From positions 1,302,001-1,366,000 of the forward strand of contig NZ_CP031012.1 of the NCBI RefSeq assembly GCF_009497775.1: DNA of 64,000 nt. Reading direction: 5' to 3'. This document shows, piece after piece, positions 54,022 to 63,436 of this stretch. Position 1 is the stretch's first letter; every line of letters starts with the position of its first letter. The notes under the pieces are model-generated. The model saw nothing but the letters and a program-made list of their open reading frames with translations, ran no database searches and had not been told where the DNA came from. The stretch comes from Alcaligenes faecalis. GTDB taxonomy: Bacteria; Pseudomonadota; Gammaproteobacteria; Burkholderiales; Burkholderiaceae_B. Position numbers and translations under genes: made by a program.

Positions 54022-55025
54022 AGGGACTTACCTTTAGTCAAATCGCTGTCGTTGGTGGCCAAGATGTTTTCTACCCGCAAGGAGTAGCGGCCACCGGAAG
54101 TGCCGTAGTGGCATTCCAGAACCGGCACGCCATCCACGTGGGCCTCAATAAGGGTGGGGATTTCAATCGGCAAGACATCATTGGCCTTGAGCTGGGTCAG
54201 CTCGGCAATGGTCATGTCGATATTGACGAAGTTGGCAATCAGTTCGACCTCGGCGCTGCGCACTTGTCGTGACAGTTGCTGCGTCCAGCGCTGGTCAATG
54301 GCATTGGTACCTTTGTCCTGCAAGGGGCGGGTAAGCAGATCGCGCAGCGGCTCGATCATGGAGTAGGGCAGGCAGATATTCAGATTGCCGCCCTGGGCAC
54401 CAAACTCGATATTGAAGGAGGTCACCACCACAATGTCGTTGCTGCTGCTGATGCTGGCAAACTTGGTGTGCATCTCCGAGCGCATGTACTCCGCTTCCAG
54501 CGGGTAGATGGACTCCCAGGCACCGCAGTAGCTCTCCAGGGTCAGGGTCAGCAAACGCTGGATGATGCGCTGCTCGGTCGTGGTGAAATCCCGGCCTTCG
54601 ACGCGAGTGTTGTAGCGGCCATGGCCACCAAACAGGCTGTCGATGATCAGGAAGACCAGGTTCGGGTCGAAGGTAAACAGCGACACGCCGCGCAAGGGTT
54701 TCAGGGCAACCATGTTCAGGTTGCTGGGCACCGGCAGGTTGCGCTCGAAGTCCGAGTACTTCTGAATACGAATGGAGCCGACGGTAATGTCCGCGTTGCG
54801 GCGCATGAAGCTGAGCATGGTCGAGCGCAAGCGACGGGCAAAGCGCTCGTTGATCAGCTCCAGCGTCTGCATGCGGTGACGCACTACCCGGTCTGGCGAG
54901 GTCAGGTCATAGGCCCGTACGCCAGTCAGGTTTTCGTTCAAGGGCTTGGTGTCAGCGCCTTCGCCGGTAACACCGGCCAGCAGTGCATCGACTTCGTCTT
55001 GGGATAGGAAGCTCTGATACGACAT
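54018..55025 (-). CDS. fliM: Flagellar motor switch protein FliM
   Basis: This 335-residue C-ring protein has the N-terminal CheY-P-binding segment (LSQDEVDALLAGV), a CheC-like middle domain with TVEGRDFT-like (NTRVEGRDFTTTEQRIIQRLL), and a C-terminal SpoA domain (VEVELIANFVNIDMTIAELTQLKANDVLPI-like). It starts directly after the fliL stop codon with no gap. Confidence 0.96.
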   Translation of the reverse strand: MSYQSFLSQDEVDALLAGVTGEGADTKPLNENLTGVRAYDLTSPDRVVRHRMQTLELINERFARRLRSTMLSFMRRNADITVGSIRIQKYSDFERNLPVPSNLNMVALKPLRGVSLFTFDPNLVFLIIDSLFGGHGRYNTRVEGRDFTTTEQRIIQRLLTLTLESYCGAWESIYPLEAEYMRSEMHTKFASISSSNDIVVVTSFNIEFGAQGGNLNICLPYSMIEPLRDLLTRPLQDKGTNAIDQRWTQQLSRQVRSAEVELIANFVNIDMTIAELTQLKANDVLPIEIPTLIEAHVDGVPVLECHYGTSGGRYSLRVENILATNDSDLTKGKSL

Positions 55026-55547
55026 TTATTGGATGACAAAGGCGGTGAACAGGACATCATTGATGTACGGTACAGCGGTGTTGGGCGCGTAGGGCTCTTT
55101 CAGGCCGGCGCTCAGCTGTGCAACCAAGGCTTGACGCCCTTCGGAAGTCTGGATGTAGGTGGGGCGCTGTTCAGCCAGAATCTTGAGCACGCGATCGCGC
55201 ACCATGGGCATGTACTCCAGCAGCATGGAACGCGAGCCATCGTCCTGAACGCGCAAGGTAATGCCGACGTACAAGATACGCGAGCGGCCATTCTCGTTCA
55301 GGGTGACGGTAAAGGGATCGAGCGGCGCAAAGATGGGCTTGGCGTTGACCTTGACCACAGGCGGCTCGTTGGGGGCAGGGGCAGCTTCAACCGACTGGCC
55401 TTTTTCTGCCCAGGCCAACCAGGCAGGCGTGCTGCTTTGTTGCAGGGAGTAGTACAGCGTTGCGCCCACGCTAGCGGCGATAATAAACAGAACCAGCAGA
55501 CCGGTTTTCATCAGGCGTGCAAGTTTGGTGGGTGCTTTTCGGGCCAT
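55026..55547 (-). CDS. fliL: Flagellar basal-body protein FliL
   Basis: This 173-residue inner-membrane protein supports stator function. It has one membrane helix (about 13-31), a Pro/Ala linker, and a periplasmic domain (FAPLDPFTVTLNENGRSRILYVGITLRV...). It is the first gene of fliLMNOPQR; a ~175-bp gap to fliK should hold the operon promoter, but I could not identify it. Confidence 0.94.
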   Translation of the reverse strand: MARKAPTKLARLMKTGLLVLFIIAASVGATLYYSLQQSSTPAWLAWAEKGQSVEAAPAPNEPPVVKVNAKPIFAPLDPFTVTLNENGRSRILYVGITLRVQDDGSRSMLLEYMPMVRDRVLKILAEQRPTYIQTSEGRQALVAQLSAGLKEPYAPNTAVPYINDVLFTAFVIQ

Positions 55548-55723
55548 GTGATGTGAGCGATGAATTTTCTAGCGTATTACAAACAGACAAACGCATGTCG
55601 GGCCTGAGCCTGACTGCATGCCTGAGCTATTGTGCCGGAGGTCAGGCAGGACAGGCCCGGCGAATAGACGCTGCTTTTCGAGCTTAATCATGCTTTTTGC
55701 CGGGCTGTCTGTGGGACTGTGAA

Positions 55724-57070
55724 TCAGGCGAAGGTATCAACCAGCGCGTCGGGGTTCAGCGAGCGGGTGGCGCTGCTGTTCACCAAGGGGCCGGTCTCGT
55801 CAGCGGAAGCCAGGCCGTTCAGGCTGAAGGCGGGTTGATCGCCTTGGTTGCCCCTGGCGGCCAGTTGCTCGTGAAAGGCCTGGTGCGAGGCGTGCTGGTC
55901 GCCCACATCAGCCTGCCCCAGGGTCAGGCCACTTTCGGCAAACTGCTGTTGCAGCTGCTGCAAGGACTGTTCCAGGGTGTGGCGGACTTGAGCGTGGGGC
56001 GAGGTGATCATGGCGTGGGCCATGCCGTCCTGCATTTGCAAGGTAATGCGCAAGGGGCCCAGTTCGGGCGGATCCAGGCGAATATCGGCACTTTGAATGC
56101 CGCCCTGAGCCTGTTGGGCCAGAGTAATCATTTGACGACCCATGGCCGCACCCCATTCGGGGGAGTGAACCGGCGTGGCAATGGCCAGCGTCATGGGGCT
56201 GGGCAAGGCGGCCGGGCTGTTGGCCTGGATTGCACCGGGTGTGGCACCAAGCTGGGCCAGTAGCGAAGCATCCAGAGCGGGCAGATTCAGATTCACGCCT
56301 GCACGGGCATCTTCAGCAATTTGTCGGCCAAAGGCGGTCAGGGATGCCGAGGCTTCATCCATCAAACGCGTTGGGGACGAGGCCGCACTGGCGGCGATGC
56401 TGGCACTTGGCAGGTTGTTGTTCAGTATTTGTGCTGCGTTGGCCGCCGGTTTGCGAGTGGTAGTGGCTGCCAGCGGATTGCTGGTCTCAACGGCTTTAGG
56501 CAAGGCCAGCTCGGCGCTCAGATCAAGGTCGGCTTCGGCTTCAGCCGCTTTCAACGGTGCTGGCTGAGGCTGACGGCTGCTTAGCTCGGCGGCCAGATTC
56601 TGGCGCGTGTTGGCGGCAGTCAGCGGCAGTTTGCTCTCGGTTTGTGCCGCTTTGGGATCGACTTTGCTGTTCTTGATGGCCTGCACTTGCGACAGAATCG
56701 ACAAGGCCATGGCAGGCAGGCCGCTATCGGCCGGGGCATCAGTGTCCAGCTCAAGATCGGTCTGATCGGCAAGCAGCAGGGCGGGGTCTTTGATCAGGGT
56801 ATCCAGTTCGCTGGCGTCGGCCTGCTCGGCCACAGCGTCAGCCAGCTTGGGGCTGTCTGCGGGGGCCTGGGGTTTGGCGCTGTCCTGCTTGGCGGCTGCC
56901 GGTGTCTTGCCTGCCCCTTTGTTTTGCACCTGTTGCTGTTGCGTTTGCAGGTGCTGGGCAAAGCCTTCGTCTTTGGGCGCGTGCGCAGCCGCAGGCCCGG
57001 CCGTGTTGGTGGCGGGGGCCGAGGGTGCGGCAGGGGCCGCAGGTAAAACCGAAAGAGTGGGCGAAGTCAT
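55724..57070 (-). CDS. fliK: Flagellar hook-length control protein FliK
   Basis: This 448-residue molecular ruler has an Ala/Pro/Gln-rich, low-complexity N-terminal ruler region (1-~320) and a compact C-terminal switch domain (GAAMGRQMITLAQQAQGGIQSADIRLDPPELGPLRITLQMQDGMAHAMI...LRQQFAESGLTLGQADV-like). It is last in fliEFGHIJK and 12 bp after fliJ. A second FliK-like gene occurs at the window's right edge. Confidence 0.93.
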   Translation of the reverse strand: MTSPTLSVLPAAPAAPSAPATNTAGPAAAHAPKDEGFAQHLQTQQQQVQNKGAGKTPAAAKQDSAKPQAPADSPKLADAVAEQADASELDTLIKDPALLLADQTDLELDTDAPADSGLPAMALSILSQVQAIKNSKVDPKAAQTESKLPLTAANTRQNLAAELSSRQPQPAPLKAAEAEADLDLSAELALPKAVETSNPLAATTTRKPAANAAQILNNNLPSASIAASAASSPTRLMDEASASLTAFGRQIAEDARAGVNLNLPALDASLLAQLGATPGAIQANSPAALPSPMTLAIATPVHSPEWGAAMGRQMITLAQQAQGGIQSADIRLDPPELGPLRITLQMQDGMAHAMITSPHAQVRHTLEQSLQQLQQQFAESGLTLGQADVGDQHASHQAFHEQLAARGNQGDQPAFSLNGLASADETGPLVNSSATRSLNPDALVDTFA

Positions 57071-57082
57071 GGCGGCGCTTGT

Positions 57083-57532
57083 TTAATAGGCGGTCTGGCT
57101 ACGGGTAAAGAGACGAGCAGCGATTTCATCGCTGTTACGTTGTTCCATTCTTTGTTGCTGGACTTGGTGGGTCTGGAGACGGCGGTCGATCAAGGTTTCA
57201 TACGCTTTCAGGCGTTGCTGATGGCCATACCAGACCTGGCGTCCCTGTTCCATTTGCTCTTCCAGCGATTGGATAACACTATTTTGCTGGGAAATGGCCT
57301 GGTCCAATGTCACGATAAAGCGGCGGAAATTATGGTAGTTCGCCATGGTTACGCCGGTTTGGCCTACATCCAGCAGGCGCTGGGCGTAGTCCTGGCGATA
57401 GGTCTGCAACATTTCCAGCTGCGACTGGGCCGCATCGCGCTCCGTGCGCAGCTCCTGCAAATGGCGGGCTGCGTCATCCACATTGTTCTGACTGAGATCG
57501 ACCAGCGTATGTAAAGAGGCGTTGGCTTTCAT
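57083..57532 (-). CDS. fliJ: Flagellar export chaperone FliJ
   Basis: This 149-residue protein is predicted to be almost entirely a helical hairpin coiled coil (heptads of Leu/Gln/Arg/Glu), the FliJ/gamma-subunit-like fold that links the FliI ATPase to FlhA. Length matches FliJ (about 147). It starts 2 bp after fliI. Confidence 0.93.
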   Translation of the reverse strand: MKANASLHTLVDLSQNNVDDAARHLQELRTERDAAQSQLEMLQTYRQDYAQRLLDVGQTGVTMANYHNFRRFIVTLDQAISQQNSVIQSLEEQMEQGRQVWYGHQQRLKAYETLIDRRLQTHQVQQQRMEQRNSDEIAARLFTRSQTAY

Positions 57533-57534
57533 GG

Positions 57535-58977
57535 CTATTGCTCGCTATTTAAAACGGCGTTCAATTCATCAAAGGCGCGTGGCACGTCCACACGTTGCTG
57601 CATGCCCTGGCGCAGATAGGCTTCCAGCCAGGGGAAACGATCAATGGCCTGATCAATGGCAGGATCGTTGCCACGGGTGTAGGCGCCCACGGCAATCAGG
57701 TCGCGGTTGCGTTGATAGCTGGAGAGCAGGCCCTTGAAGCGGTGCACCATCTTGATCTGCTCCGGGTCCACAATGCTGGGCATGACCCGCGAGATGGAGG
57801 CTTCAATATCAATGGCCGGGTAATGGCCGGTTTCCGCCAGACTGCGCGACAGCACAATGTGGCCGTCCAGAATCGCGCGGGCCGAGTCGGCAATTGGGTC
57901 TTGCTGGTCGTCGCCTTCGGTCAACACGGTGTAGAAGGCGGTGATCGAGCCACAACGGCCTTGTGCATTGGGTTCGCCATTGCCAGCGCGTTCCACCAGA
58001 GCAGGCAGCTTGGCAAAAACGGAAGGAGGGTAGCCTTTGGTGGCAGGCGGCTCGCCAATCGCCAGGGCGATTTCCCGTTGCGCCATGGCATAGCGCGTCA
58101 GCGAATCCATGATCAGCAAGACGTTCTTGCCTTCATCACGGAAGAACTCGGCCAGGCGGGTGGCGTAGACCGCACCTTGCAAACGCAGCAAGGGTGAGAC
58201 ATCAGCCGGGGCAGCGACCACCACCGAGCGTTGCAGGCCTTCTTCGCCCAGGTTGTGCTCAATAAACTCTTTCACTTCGCGGCCCCGTTCACCGATCAGG
58301 CCCACGACAATAATGTCGGCCTGGGTGTAGCGGGCCATCATGCCCAGCAGCACACTCTTGCCCACGCCGGAACCGGCGAACAGACCCATGCGCTGGCCAC
58401 GGCCCACGGTCAGCAAACCGTTGATGGCACGTACTCCTACGTCCAGCACCGTGTCGATGGGGCTGCGCTTGAGCGGGTTGGGTGTGGTGTGGCTGAGCGA
58501 GACGGACGCTTGCGCGTCGATCGGGCCCAAACCGTCCAGAGGATTGCCACTGCCATCAACCACGCGACCCAGCAAACCGGGGCCGACAGGGACATGGCGC
58601 GAACGGGCCTGGGCGGGCAGGCTGTCGGGCTGATCTGAGTCGGGTAGCGGAACCGGCGGCTGCAATTGAGCCTCAACCGGCACAACACGTGCACCGGGAG
58701 GCAGGCCGGAGATTTCGCTCAAGGGCATCAGATACAGGGACCGGCCCTCGAAACCCACGACCTCGGCTTCAGCCCAGATGTTTTGCGCGGCAGACAGTTC
58801 CACCTTGCAGGCAGCCCCTACCGCCAGCTTCAAACCCGTCGCCTCCAGTACCAGACCGGTGGCGCGGACAACGCGGCCACTGCGCAGGCTGGGCTCAATG
58901 GCCTGGACCCGTTGCTGTGCGGACAGCATCTGGGCGCGCCAGCGTTCGGGGGAGGAGGCCAAAAGGGGCGTTGCCAT
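57535..58977 (-). CDS. fliI: Flagellum-specific ATPase FliI
   Basis: This 480-residue F1-beta-like ATPase has the P-loop [13 protein letters not shown], Walker B-region [40 protein letters not shown], and conserved [15 protein letters not shown]. It energises export with FliH and FliJ. Start overlaps the fliH stop by one base. Confidence 0.97.
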   Translation of the reverse strand: MATPLLASSPERWRAQMLSAQQRVQAIEPSLRSGRVVRATGLVLEATGLKLAVGAACKVELSAAQNIWAEAEVVGFEGRSLYLMPLSEISGLPPGARVVPVEAQLQPPVPLPDSDQPDSLPAQARSRHVPVGPGLLGRVVDGSGNPLDGLGPIDAQASVSLSHTTPNPLKRSPIDTVLDVGVRAINGLLTVGRGQRMGLFAGSGVGKSVLLGMMARYTQADIIVVGLIGERGREVKEFIEHNLGEEGLQRSVVVAAPADVSPLLRLQGAVYATRLAEFFRDEGKNVLLIMDSLTRYAMAQREIALAIGEPPATKGYPPSVFAKLPALVERAGNGEPNAQGRCGSITAFYTVLTEGDDQQDPIADSARAILDGHIVLSRSLAETGHYPAIDIEASISRVMPSIVDPEQIKMVHRFKGLLSSYQRNRDLIAVGAYTRGNDPAIDQAIDRFPWLEAYLRQGMQQRVDVPRAFDELNAVLNSEQ

Positions 58978-59717
58978 CAGGGCTCCGAGGGAACGGGCAA
59001 GCCCAGGCTGGCCAGGGCTCGCTTCCAGCGGGTGGCAAAGGTGGCGTCAATATCGCCGTAGCTGGAACGGACACGGCATTCACCGCGTTGCAGTTGGGGG
59101 TCTTCTTGCAGACGCCAGGCGCGGGGTTCGCCTTGTTCAATCAGAAACTCGCGCACCAGGCTGATGTCGTCCGGGTGCAAGGTCAGTTCCAGGGCGCCGG
59201 TGTCGCCCGGATCACTGCGCAGCACCTCGGCCACCAGATCGCGAATGCGGCTGGGCTCGGTCTTGATGGTGCTTTGCAGGACATGCTCGGCAATGCGCGT
59301 AGCCAGCTGAATCAGGGATTGGCCCATTTCCTGATCCATCAACTCGATGGATTGGGCGCAGTTCTGATTCAGGGCGACAAATTCCTTGATGTACTGGTCG
59401 ATCTGTTCCTGAGCCTTGGCCATACCGGCTGCCATTCCGGCTTCATAGCCCTGGGCATGGCCGCTTTCCTTGCCAGCGGCCAGACCGGAGGCGTGGCCCT
59501 GGTTGTAACCGGCCTGATAGCCCTGGGTATGACCTTCTTCCTGGGCCTGGGTGCGCTGGTTTTCCAGATCGCGCTGCAGCTCTTCCTGGGTAGGAGGGAC
59601 GAACTCGGGTTCTTCCGGTTCCGGAGCGACAACAGGATCATCCAGCCCCTGCATTTGCCAGCGGCTCCAGCTTTCCTGAAGTTCCGAATAGGCTGAGGCT
59701 TTACGGTGGCTGGACAT
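58977..59717 (-). CDS. fliH: Flagellar assembly protein FliH
   Basis: This 246-residue FliI regulator has an acidic N-terminus with Trp residues ([11 protein letters not shown]) that would bind FlhA/FliN, a run of GxxxG-type repeats (about 70-110: [21 protein letters not shown]...), and a C-terminal V-ATPase-E-like domain. The Gly-repeat tract is long but typical of FliH. Confidence 0.94.
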   Translation of the reverse strand: MSSHRKASAYSELQESWSRWQMQGLDDPVVAPEPEEPEFVPPTQEELQRDLENQRTQAQEEGHTQGYQAGYNQGHASGLAAGKESGHAQGYEAGMAAGMAKAQEQIDQYIKEFVALNQNCAQSIELMDQEMGQSLIQLATRIAEHVLQSTIKTEPSRIRDLVAEVLRSDPGDTGALELTLHPDDISLVREFLIEQGEPRAWRLQEDPQLQRGECRVRSSYGDIDATFATRWKRALASLGLPVPSEP

Positions 59718-59802
59718 TTACAGGCTCCCGCGCAGGCGGTTCGTGCCTGGGCACAAGGTCGTAACGGCTTGGACGGGCAGGAGCTGCCCAAACGAGGCCG
59801 TC

Positions 59803-60822
59803 TTAGACATACTCGTCCCCACTCAGGCCGCCCAGCGTAATCTGACCGGCTTCGGCCAGACGACGGGCCACCTGCACAATGGCTTTCTGTTCCTGTTCCA
59901 CTTTGGACATGCGGATCGGGCCTTGGGCGTCGATGTCTTCGCGCAGCATTTCGGCGGCACGGTTGGACATATTGCGGAAGAACTTGTCGCGCAATTCTTC
60001 GGGTGCGCCTTTCAGGGCAATCGTCAGTGCAGAGGTCTCGATTTCCTTGAGCAGCAGCTGGATGGCAATGTCTTCCACGTCGGCCAGGTTCTCGAACACG
60101 AACATCTCGTCCACGATGCGTTGGGTCAGATCCGAATCCATGCTGCGCAGGCTGCTCAGGACGGACTCCTCAAGGCTGGCGTTCATGTAGTTCAGCATTT
60201 CCGCTGCCGTACGTGGGCCACCCATCTTGCTGCGTTTGGCCCCCTGGCCCGATAGCATGCCGTTCAGCACTTCGGTCAGCTCGTTCAGGGCAGTGGGTTG
60301 CACACCACCAAACGTGGCAATACGCAGGACCACGTCATCGCGCAAACGATCCGGGATGAAGCCCAGAATGTCAGCCGCGCGATCACGCTCCAGATGCACC
60401 AGAATGGTGGCAATAATTTGCGGGTGCTCGTCGGCAATCAGCTCGGCCACGCTGGACGCATCCAGCCAGTTCAGGGCATCAATACCACTGCTGGAGCCTT
60501 CGCTGTTTTCCAGCAGGTCTTCGATCAGACCAGCGGCTCGGTCCGAGCCCAGAGCCTTGTTCAGTACGGAACGGATGTAGGCATTGGAGTCCAGCGCCAC
60601 AGCCATGAACTGGTCGGCCTCCTGGCGAAAGCTCTCCAGAGCCTCGTCCATATCGGCACGGGTCAGTTGCTTCAGGGACGCCATGGCGGTACTCAACTGC
60701 TGTACTTCGCGAGGCGAGAGGTGGCGGAACACCTCGGCGGCGGCATCTTCCCCCAGGGACATCATCAAAATCGCACTGCGTTCGATGGAATCGTCCGGTT
60801 TAGCCGTTTTCATTTTTTTCAT
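59803..60822 (-). CDS. fliG: Flagellar motor switch protein FliG
   Basis: This 339-residue rotor protein transmits torque. It has N, middle and C armadillo domains; the EHPQ motif of the middle domain (IADEHPQIIATILVHL), the torque helix with charged residues (FFRNMSNRAAEMLREDIDAQGPIRMSKVEQEQ), and Gly-Gly linker are present. ATG 60822 overlaps the end of fliF by 23 bp; a second ATG at 60813 is possible. Confidence 0.96.
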   Translation of the reverse strand: MKKMKTAKPDDSIERSAILMMSLGEDAAAEVFRHLSPREVQQLSTAMASLKQLTRADMDEALESFRQEADQFMAVALDSNAYIRSVLNKALGSDRAAGLIEDLLENSEGSSSGIDALNWLDASSVAELIADEHPQIIATILVHLERDRAADILGFIPDRLRDDVVLRIATFGGVQPTALNELTEVLNGMLSGQGAKRSKMGGPRTAAEMLNYMNASLEESVLSSLRSMDSDLTQRIVDEMFVFENLADVEDIAIQLLLKEIETSALTIALKGAPEELRDKFFRNMSNRAAEMLREDIDAQGPIRMSKVEQEQKAIVQVARRLAEAGQITLGGLSGDEYV

Positions 60823-62560
60823 CTTTGTTCAACCAGGAGCGCAACACCATAGCCACAGCGCGTGGGTCATCGTGAGCCATCGTGCGGGCGGTGTTCAGAT
60901 TCTCTTCGTAGCGGCTCATCTCGGCAGCGCGCTGTTCGGCTGCCTGTTCGCGAGCGGATTCCTCTTTCTGGCGCTCGACGCGGGCGTCAGCCACCGCCTT
61001 GGCCTGGATCAGGCCCTGGATGATGGGGTTGATGACGATGCGCCACGCCATGAACAGAATGAATGCAAAGACGACATACTTGACCAGTTCCATGGCGAGC
61101 TCGCGGTACTCCGGATTTTTCCAGAAGGGGGTATCAATATCGCCTTGCTCGTTGAACTGTCCGTTCACCACGCTCAGGCTATCGCCTCGATCAGCCGAAT
61201 AACCAACGGCCTGTTTGACCAGATCGCTGATCTTGTCCAGTTCTTCCTGGTCCAGCGGCTGGTTGTCCTTGTCCGTATTGCGGTAGTTCACCACCACGGC
61301 CACCGACAGGCGGCTTAGCTGGCCCAAGGGACCTTTGACGTGGCTGATGGTGCGATCCACTTCGTAGTTCACGGTGGAGTCGTTACGCGCATTGCCGGTG
61401 TTTTGCAGCAGACGGGCTTGCTCGGCCAGGGAAACCAGCGAAGGGTCCGTACCGGCAGCCGTTGCGTTCGCGGCATTGGCCGTTTGTGCGGCTGCATTGG
61501 CCGGGTCCGTGGCCGGAGCAACAGGTGCCTGGGGCTGATTCGGTGCCGCAGGCGGGTTCACCAGGTTGGCGGTGGCGTTGTTGGGAGCCTGATTGCTCAA
61601 GGCACCGGGCACGCCCTGGGGCTGTTGCGGGTTGCGTTGCAGCGACGAGCTGGTCTGCTGGCTGCGCACCGCGGCCTGACCGGGTTGCTGGTTGGGCTTG
61701 TAGACCTCGGAAGTCTGCTCGCGGCGCGAGAAGTCCACTTCAGCCGTCACCTGGGCGCGCACGTTGCCAGCACCGACCAAGGGGTTCAGCAAGGTCAGAA
61801 TGCGCTGGACGGCGCGGTATTCAATGTCGTTTACAAAATTGCGCTGCTGATTATCTGCACCCATCTCGCCAGTGGGCGCCGTCAGCAGGCGGCCGTTCTG
61901 GTCAATGATGGACACCTTGTCGGCATGCAGATTGGGCACGCTGGAGGAGATCAGCCAGCTGATGGCGGAAACCTGGCCTTCGCTCAGGTCACGGCCCGGA
62001 TACAGGGTCAGCACGACCGACGCAGTTGGGGACTGGCGATCGCGCACAAACAAGGTTTCACGCGGCATGGCCAGGTGAACACGCGCTTCCTTGACGGCAT
62101 GCACGGCCTTGATGGAGTTGGCCAGCTCGCCTTCCAGGGCGCGCTGATACGTCACTTGTTCGGTGAACTGGCTGGCACCAAAGCGGCTTTGATCCAGCAG
62201 CTCGAAACCGGCATTGCCACTGCGCGGCAAGCCTTGCGAGGCCATTTGCATGCGCACATCGTGCACACGATCCTGCGGCACCAGAATGGCAGTGCCGTTG
62301 CTGTTGAACTGGTAGGGCACGTTCATCTGGCCCAGGGCCGAGACAATCGCACCGCCATCGCGGTCGTCCAGATTGGAGAACAGAACCTGGTATGTAGGGC
62401 CGCGGCTCCACAGCAAGAGGGCGACAATCAGAGCAATCAGTGCGGCACCCAGCCCGATCAGCGCTACCTTGGGCAAGGCGCGCAGCGTGTCGTAGCCAGG
62501 AAGTTTATTCAGCAACTGTGCTGTCTGACTCATGGGCGAGGCAGAGGCAGGGTTCTGCAT
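60800..62560 (-). CDS. fliF: Flagellar MS-ring protein FliF
   Basis: This 586-residue inner-membrane protein has TM1 at about 33-55 (IGLGAALIALIVALLLW), ring-building motifs (RALEGELANSIKAVHAVKEARVHLAMPRETLFVRDRQ) and a low-complexity Gln/Pro/Asn/Ala insert in the periplasmic part (about 325-385). TM2 lies near 460-480 and a FliG-binding C-terminus follows. ATG 62560 is chosen; an in-frame TTG at 62578 would add six residues, and neither has a clear ribosome-binding site. Confidence 0.95.
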   Translation of the reverse strand: MQNPASASPMSQTAQLLNKLPGYDTLRALPKVALIGLGAALIALIVALLLWSRGPTYQVLFSNLDDRDGGAIVSALGQMNVPYQFNSNGTAILVPQDRVHDVRMQMASQGLPRSGNAGFELLDQSRFGASQFTEQVTYQRALEGELANSIKAVHAVKEARVHLAMPRETLFVRDRQSPTASVVLTLYPGRDLSEGQVSAISWLISSSVPNLHADKVSIIDQNGRLLTAPTGEMGADNQQRNFVNDIEYRAVQRILTLLNPLVGAGNVRAQVTAEVDFSRREQTSEVYKPNQQPGQAAVRSQQTSSSLQRNPQQPQGVPGALSNQAPNNATANLVNPPAAPNQPQAPVAPATDPANAAAQTANAANATAAGTDPSLVSLAEQARLLQNTGNARNDSTVNYEVDRTISHVKGPLGQLSRLSVAVVVNYRNTDKDNQPLDQEELDKISDLVKQAVGYSADRGDSLSVVNGQFNEQGDIDTPFWKNPEYRELAMELVKYVVFAFILFMAWRIVINPIIQGLIQAKAVADARVERQKEESAREQAAEQRAAEMSRYEENLNTARTMAHDDPRAVAMVLRSWLNKDEKNENG

Positions 62561-62637
62561 GGAATCAGGGGAGTTCAAATCAGGACGTGCTCAGGCAGCA
62601 TTAAGGAAAGGGCGGCGGGCATGAAAGAATCAGGCGC

Positions 62638-62973
62638 TTATACCGGCATACTGGCAATTTCTTGGTAGGCGGCCACTAAGCGGTTGCGTACCTGGACGGT
62701 GGCCTGAAAGCCAACGCTGGCTTTTTGCAGGTCAATCATCACGTCGTTCAAGGAAATTCCGGGCTCGCCCATTTCAAAGGCCTGGGCCTGGGCATTGGCC
62801 TCGTTCTGTGCCTGGGAAACCCGGTTCAGGGAGCGGGCCAGCTCGGCGGCAAAGCCACCCGGAGCGGCGCTGCTGGCCGAGGAGGACACAGAACTGGAAG
62901 CCCCGGCCGCTTGGGCGACGGCGCGCATCTGGGCCAAAAGGTTTTCAATGCTGGAAAGATTGGAAATCGACAT
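62638..62973 (-). CDS. fliE: Flagellar hook-basal body protein FliE
   Basis: This 111-residue rod-MS ring adapter has the family C-terminus ([41 protein letters not shown]). It opens the leftward fliEFGHIJK operon; the region 62974-63078 upstream should hold its promoter. Confidence 0.95.
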   Translation of the reverse strand: MSISNLSSIENLLAQMRAVAQAAGASSSVSSSASSAAPGGFAAELARSLNRVSQAQNEANAQAQAFEMGEPGISLNDVMIDLQKASVGFQATVQVRNRLVAAYQEIASMPV

Positions 62974-63078
62974 ATTCGCTTGCCAGAAAGTCAGGATGGG
63001 CCACGCGCACAGGTGCGGGCAGCTTGCCGTGCTTAATGTAACGTTTAGAACGCGAGGCTAAGCAGAGTATCTAAGCCC

Positions 63079-63102
63079 AAAAACAGGGGCTTTTCAGCCC
63101 TT
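63079..63102 (-). terminator. Rho-independent terminator after the FlhX-like gene
   Basis: On the minus strand AAGGGCT-GAAA-AGCCCCT forms a stem with one mismatch, followed one base later by TTTTT. It separates the fliK2-flhX pair from fliE. Confidence 0.75.
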
Positions 63103-63115
63103 ATAAACAAGGGCA

Positions 63116-63436
63116 TCAAGGTTTTGAGGCGTCGTGCAAGGTCTGCAAGGCTTGTGTGGCCTGGGGATGGCCTTGTTCCAGTGCGTATAGCCAGGCCAGC
63201 AATTCAGCTACGGCTTGATAAAGCTGAGGGGGAATATGACGGTCCAGATCCACCTGCATCAGCAGGCCGACCAGTTCGGGGGACTCGTGTACGTAAAGAC
63301 CGTGCTCGCGGGCGGTCTCGACTATTTTTTCGGCCAAGGTGCCGTAGCCTTTGGCAACCACGCGCGGGGCCCCGTCCTTGGGGTCGTAGCGCAAGGCCAG
63401 GGCCTGCGGGCGATGGGTGGGGGAGTCATGACTCAT
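63116..63436 (-). CDS. FlhX/FhlB: FlhB C-terminal-domain-like protein
   Basis: This 106-residue soluble protein matches only the cytoplasmic C-terminal domain of FlhB: its LALRYDPKDGAPRVVAKGYG aligns with FlhB VALKYQDGKSGAPRVVAKGTG. It begins MSHDSPTH, so the PTH of FlhB's NPTH cleavage site is kept but the Asn is Ser; the protein is thus almost exactly the post-cleavage fragment. Similar proteins (FlhX in Helicobacter, YlqH in Bacillus) are known and can partly replace FlhB-CC. It overlaps the FliK-like gene by 11 bp. Confidence 0.88.
   Translation of the reverse strand: MSHDSPTHRPQALALRYDPKDGAPRVVAKGYGTLAEKIVETAREHGLYVHESPELVGLLMQVDLDRHIPPQLYQAVAELLAWLYALEQGHPQATQALQTLHDASKP

Noticed and set aside
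53212..63436. A virulence type III secretion system instead of a flagellum
   Set aside because: Rod, hook, ring, stator and chemotaxis genes are all present and no injectisome needle or effector genes are seen.
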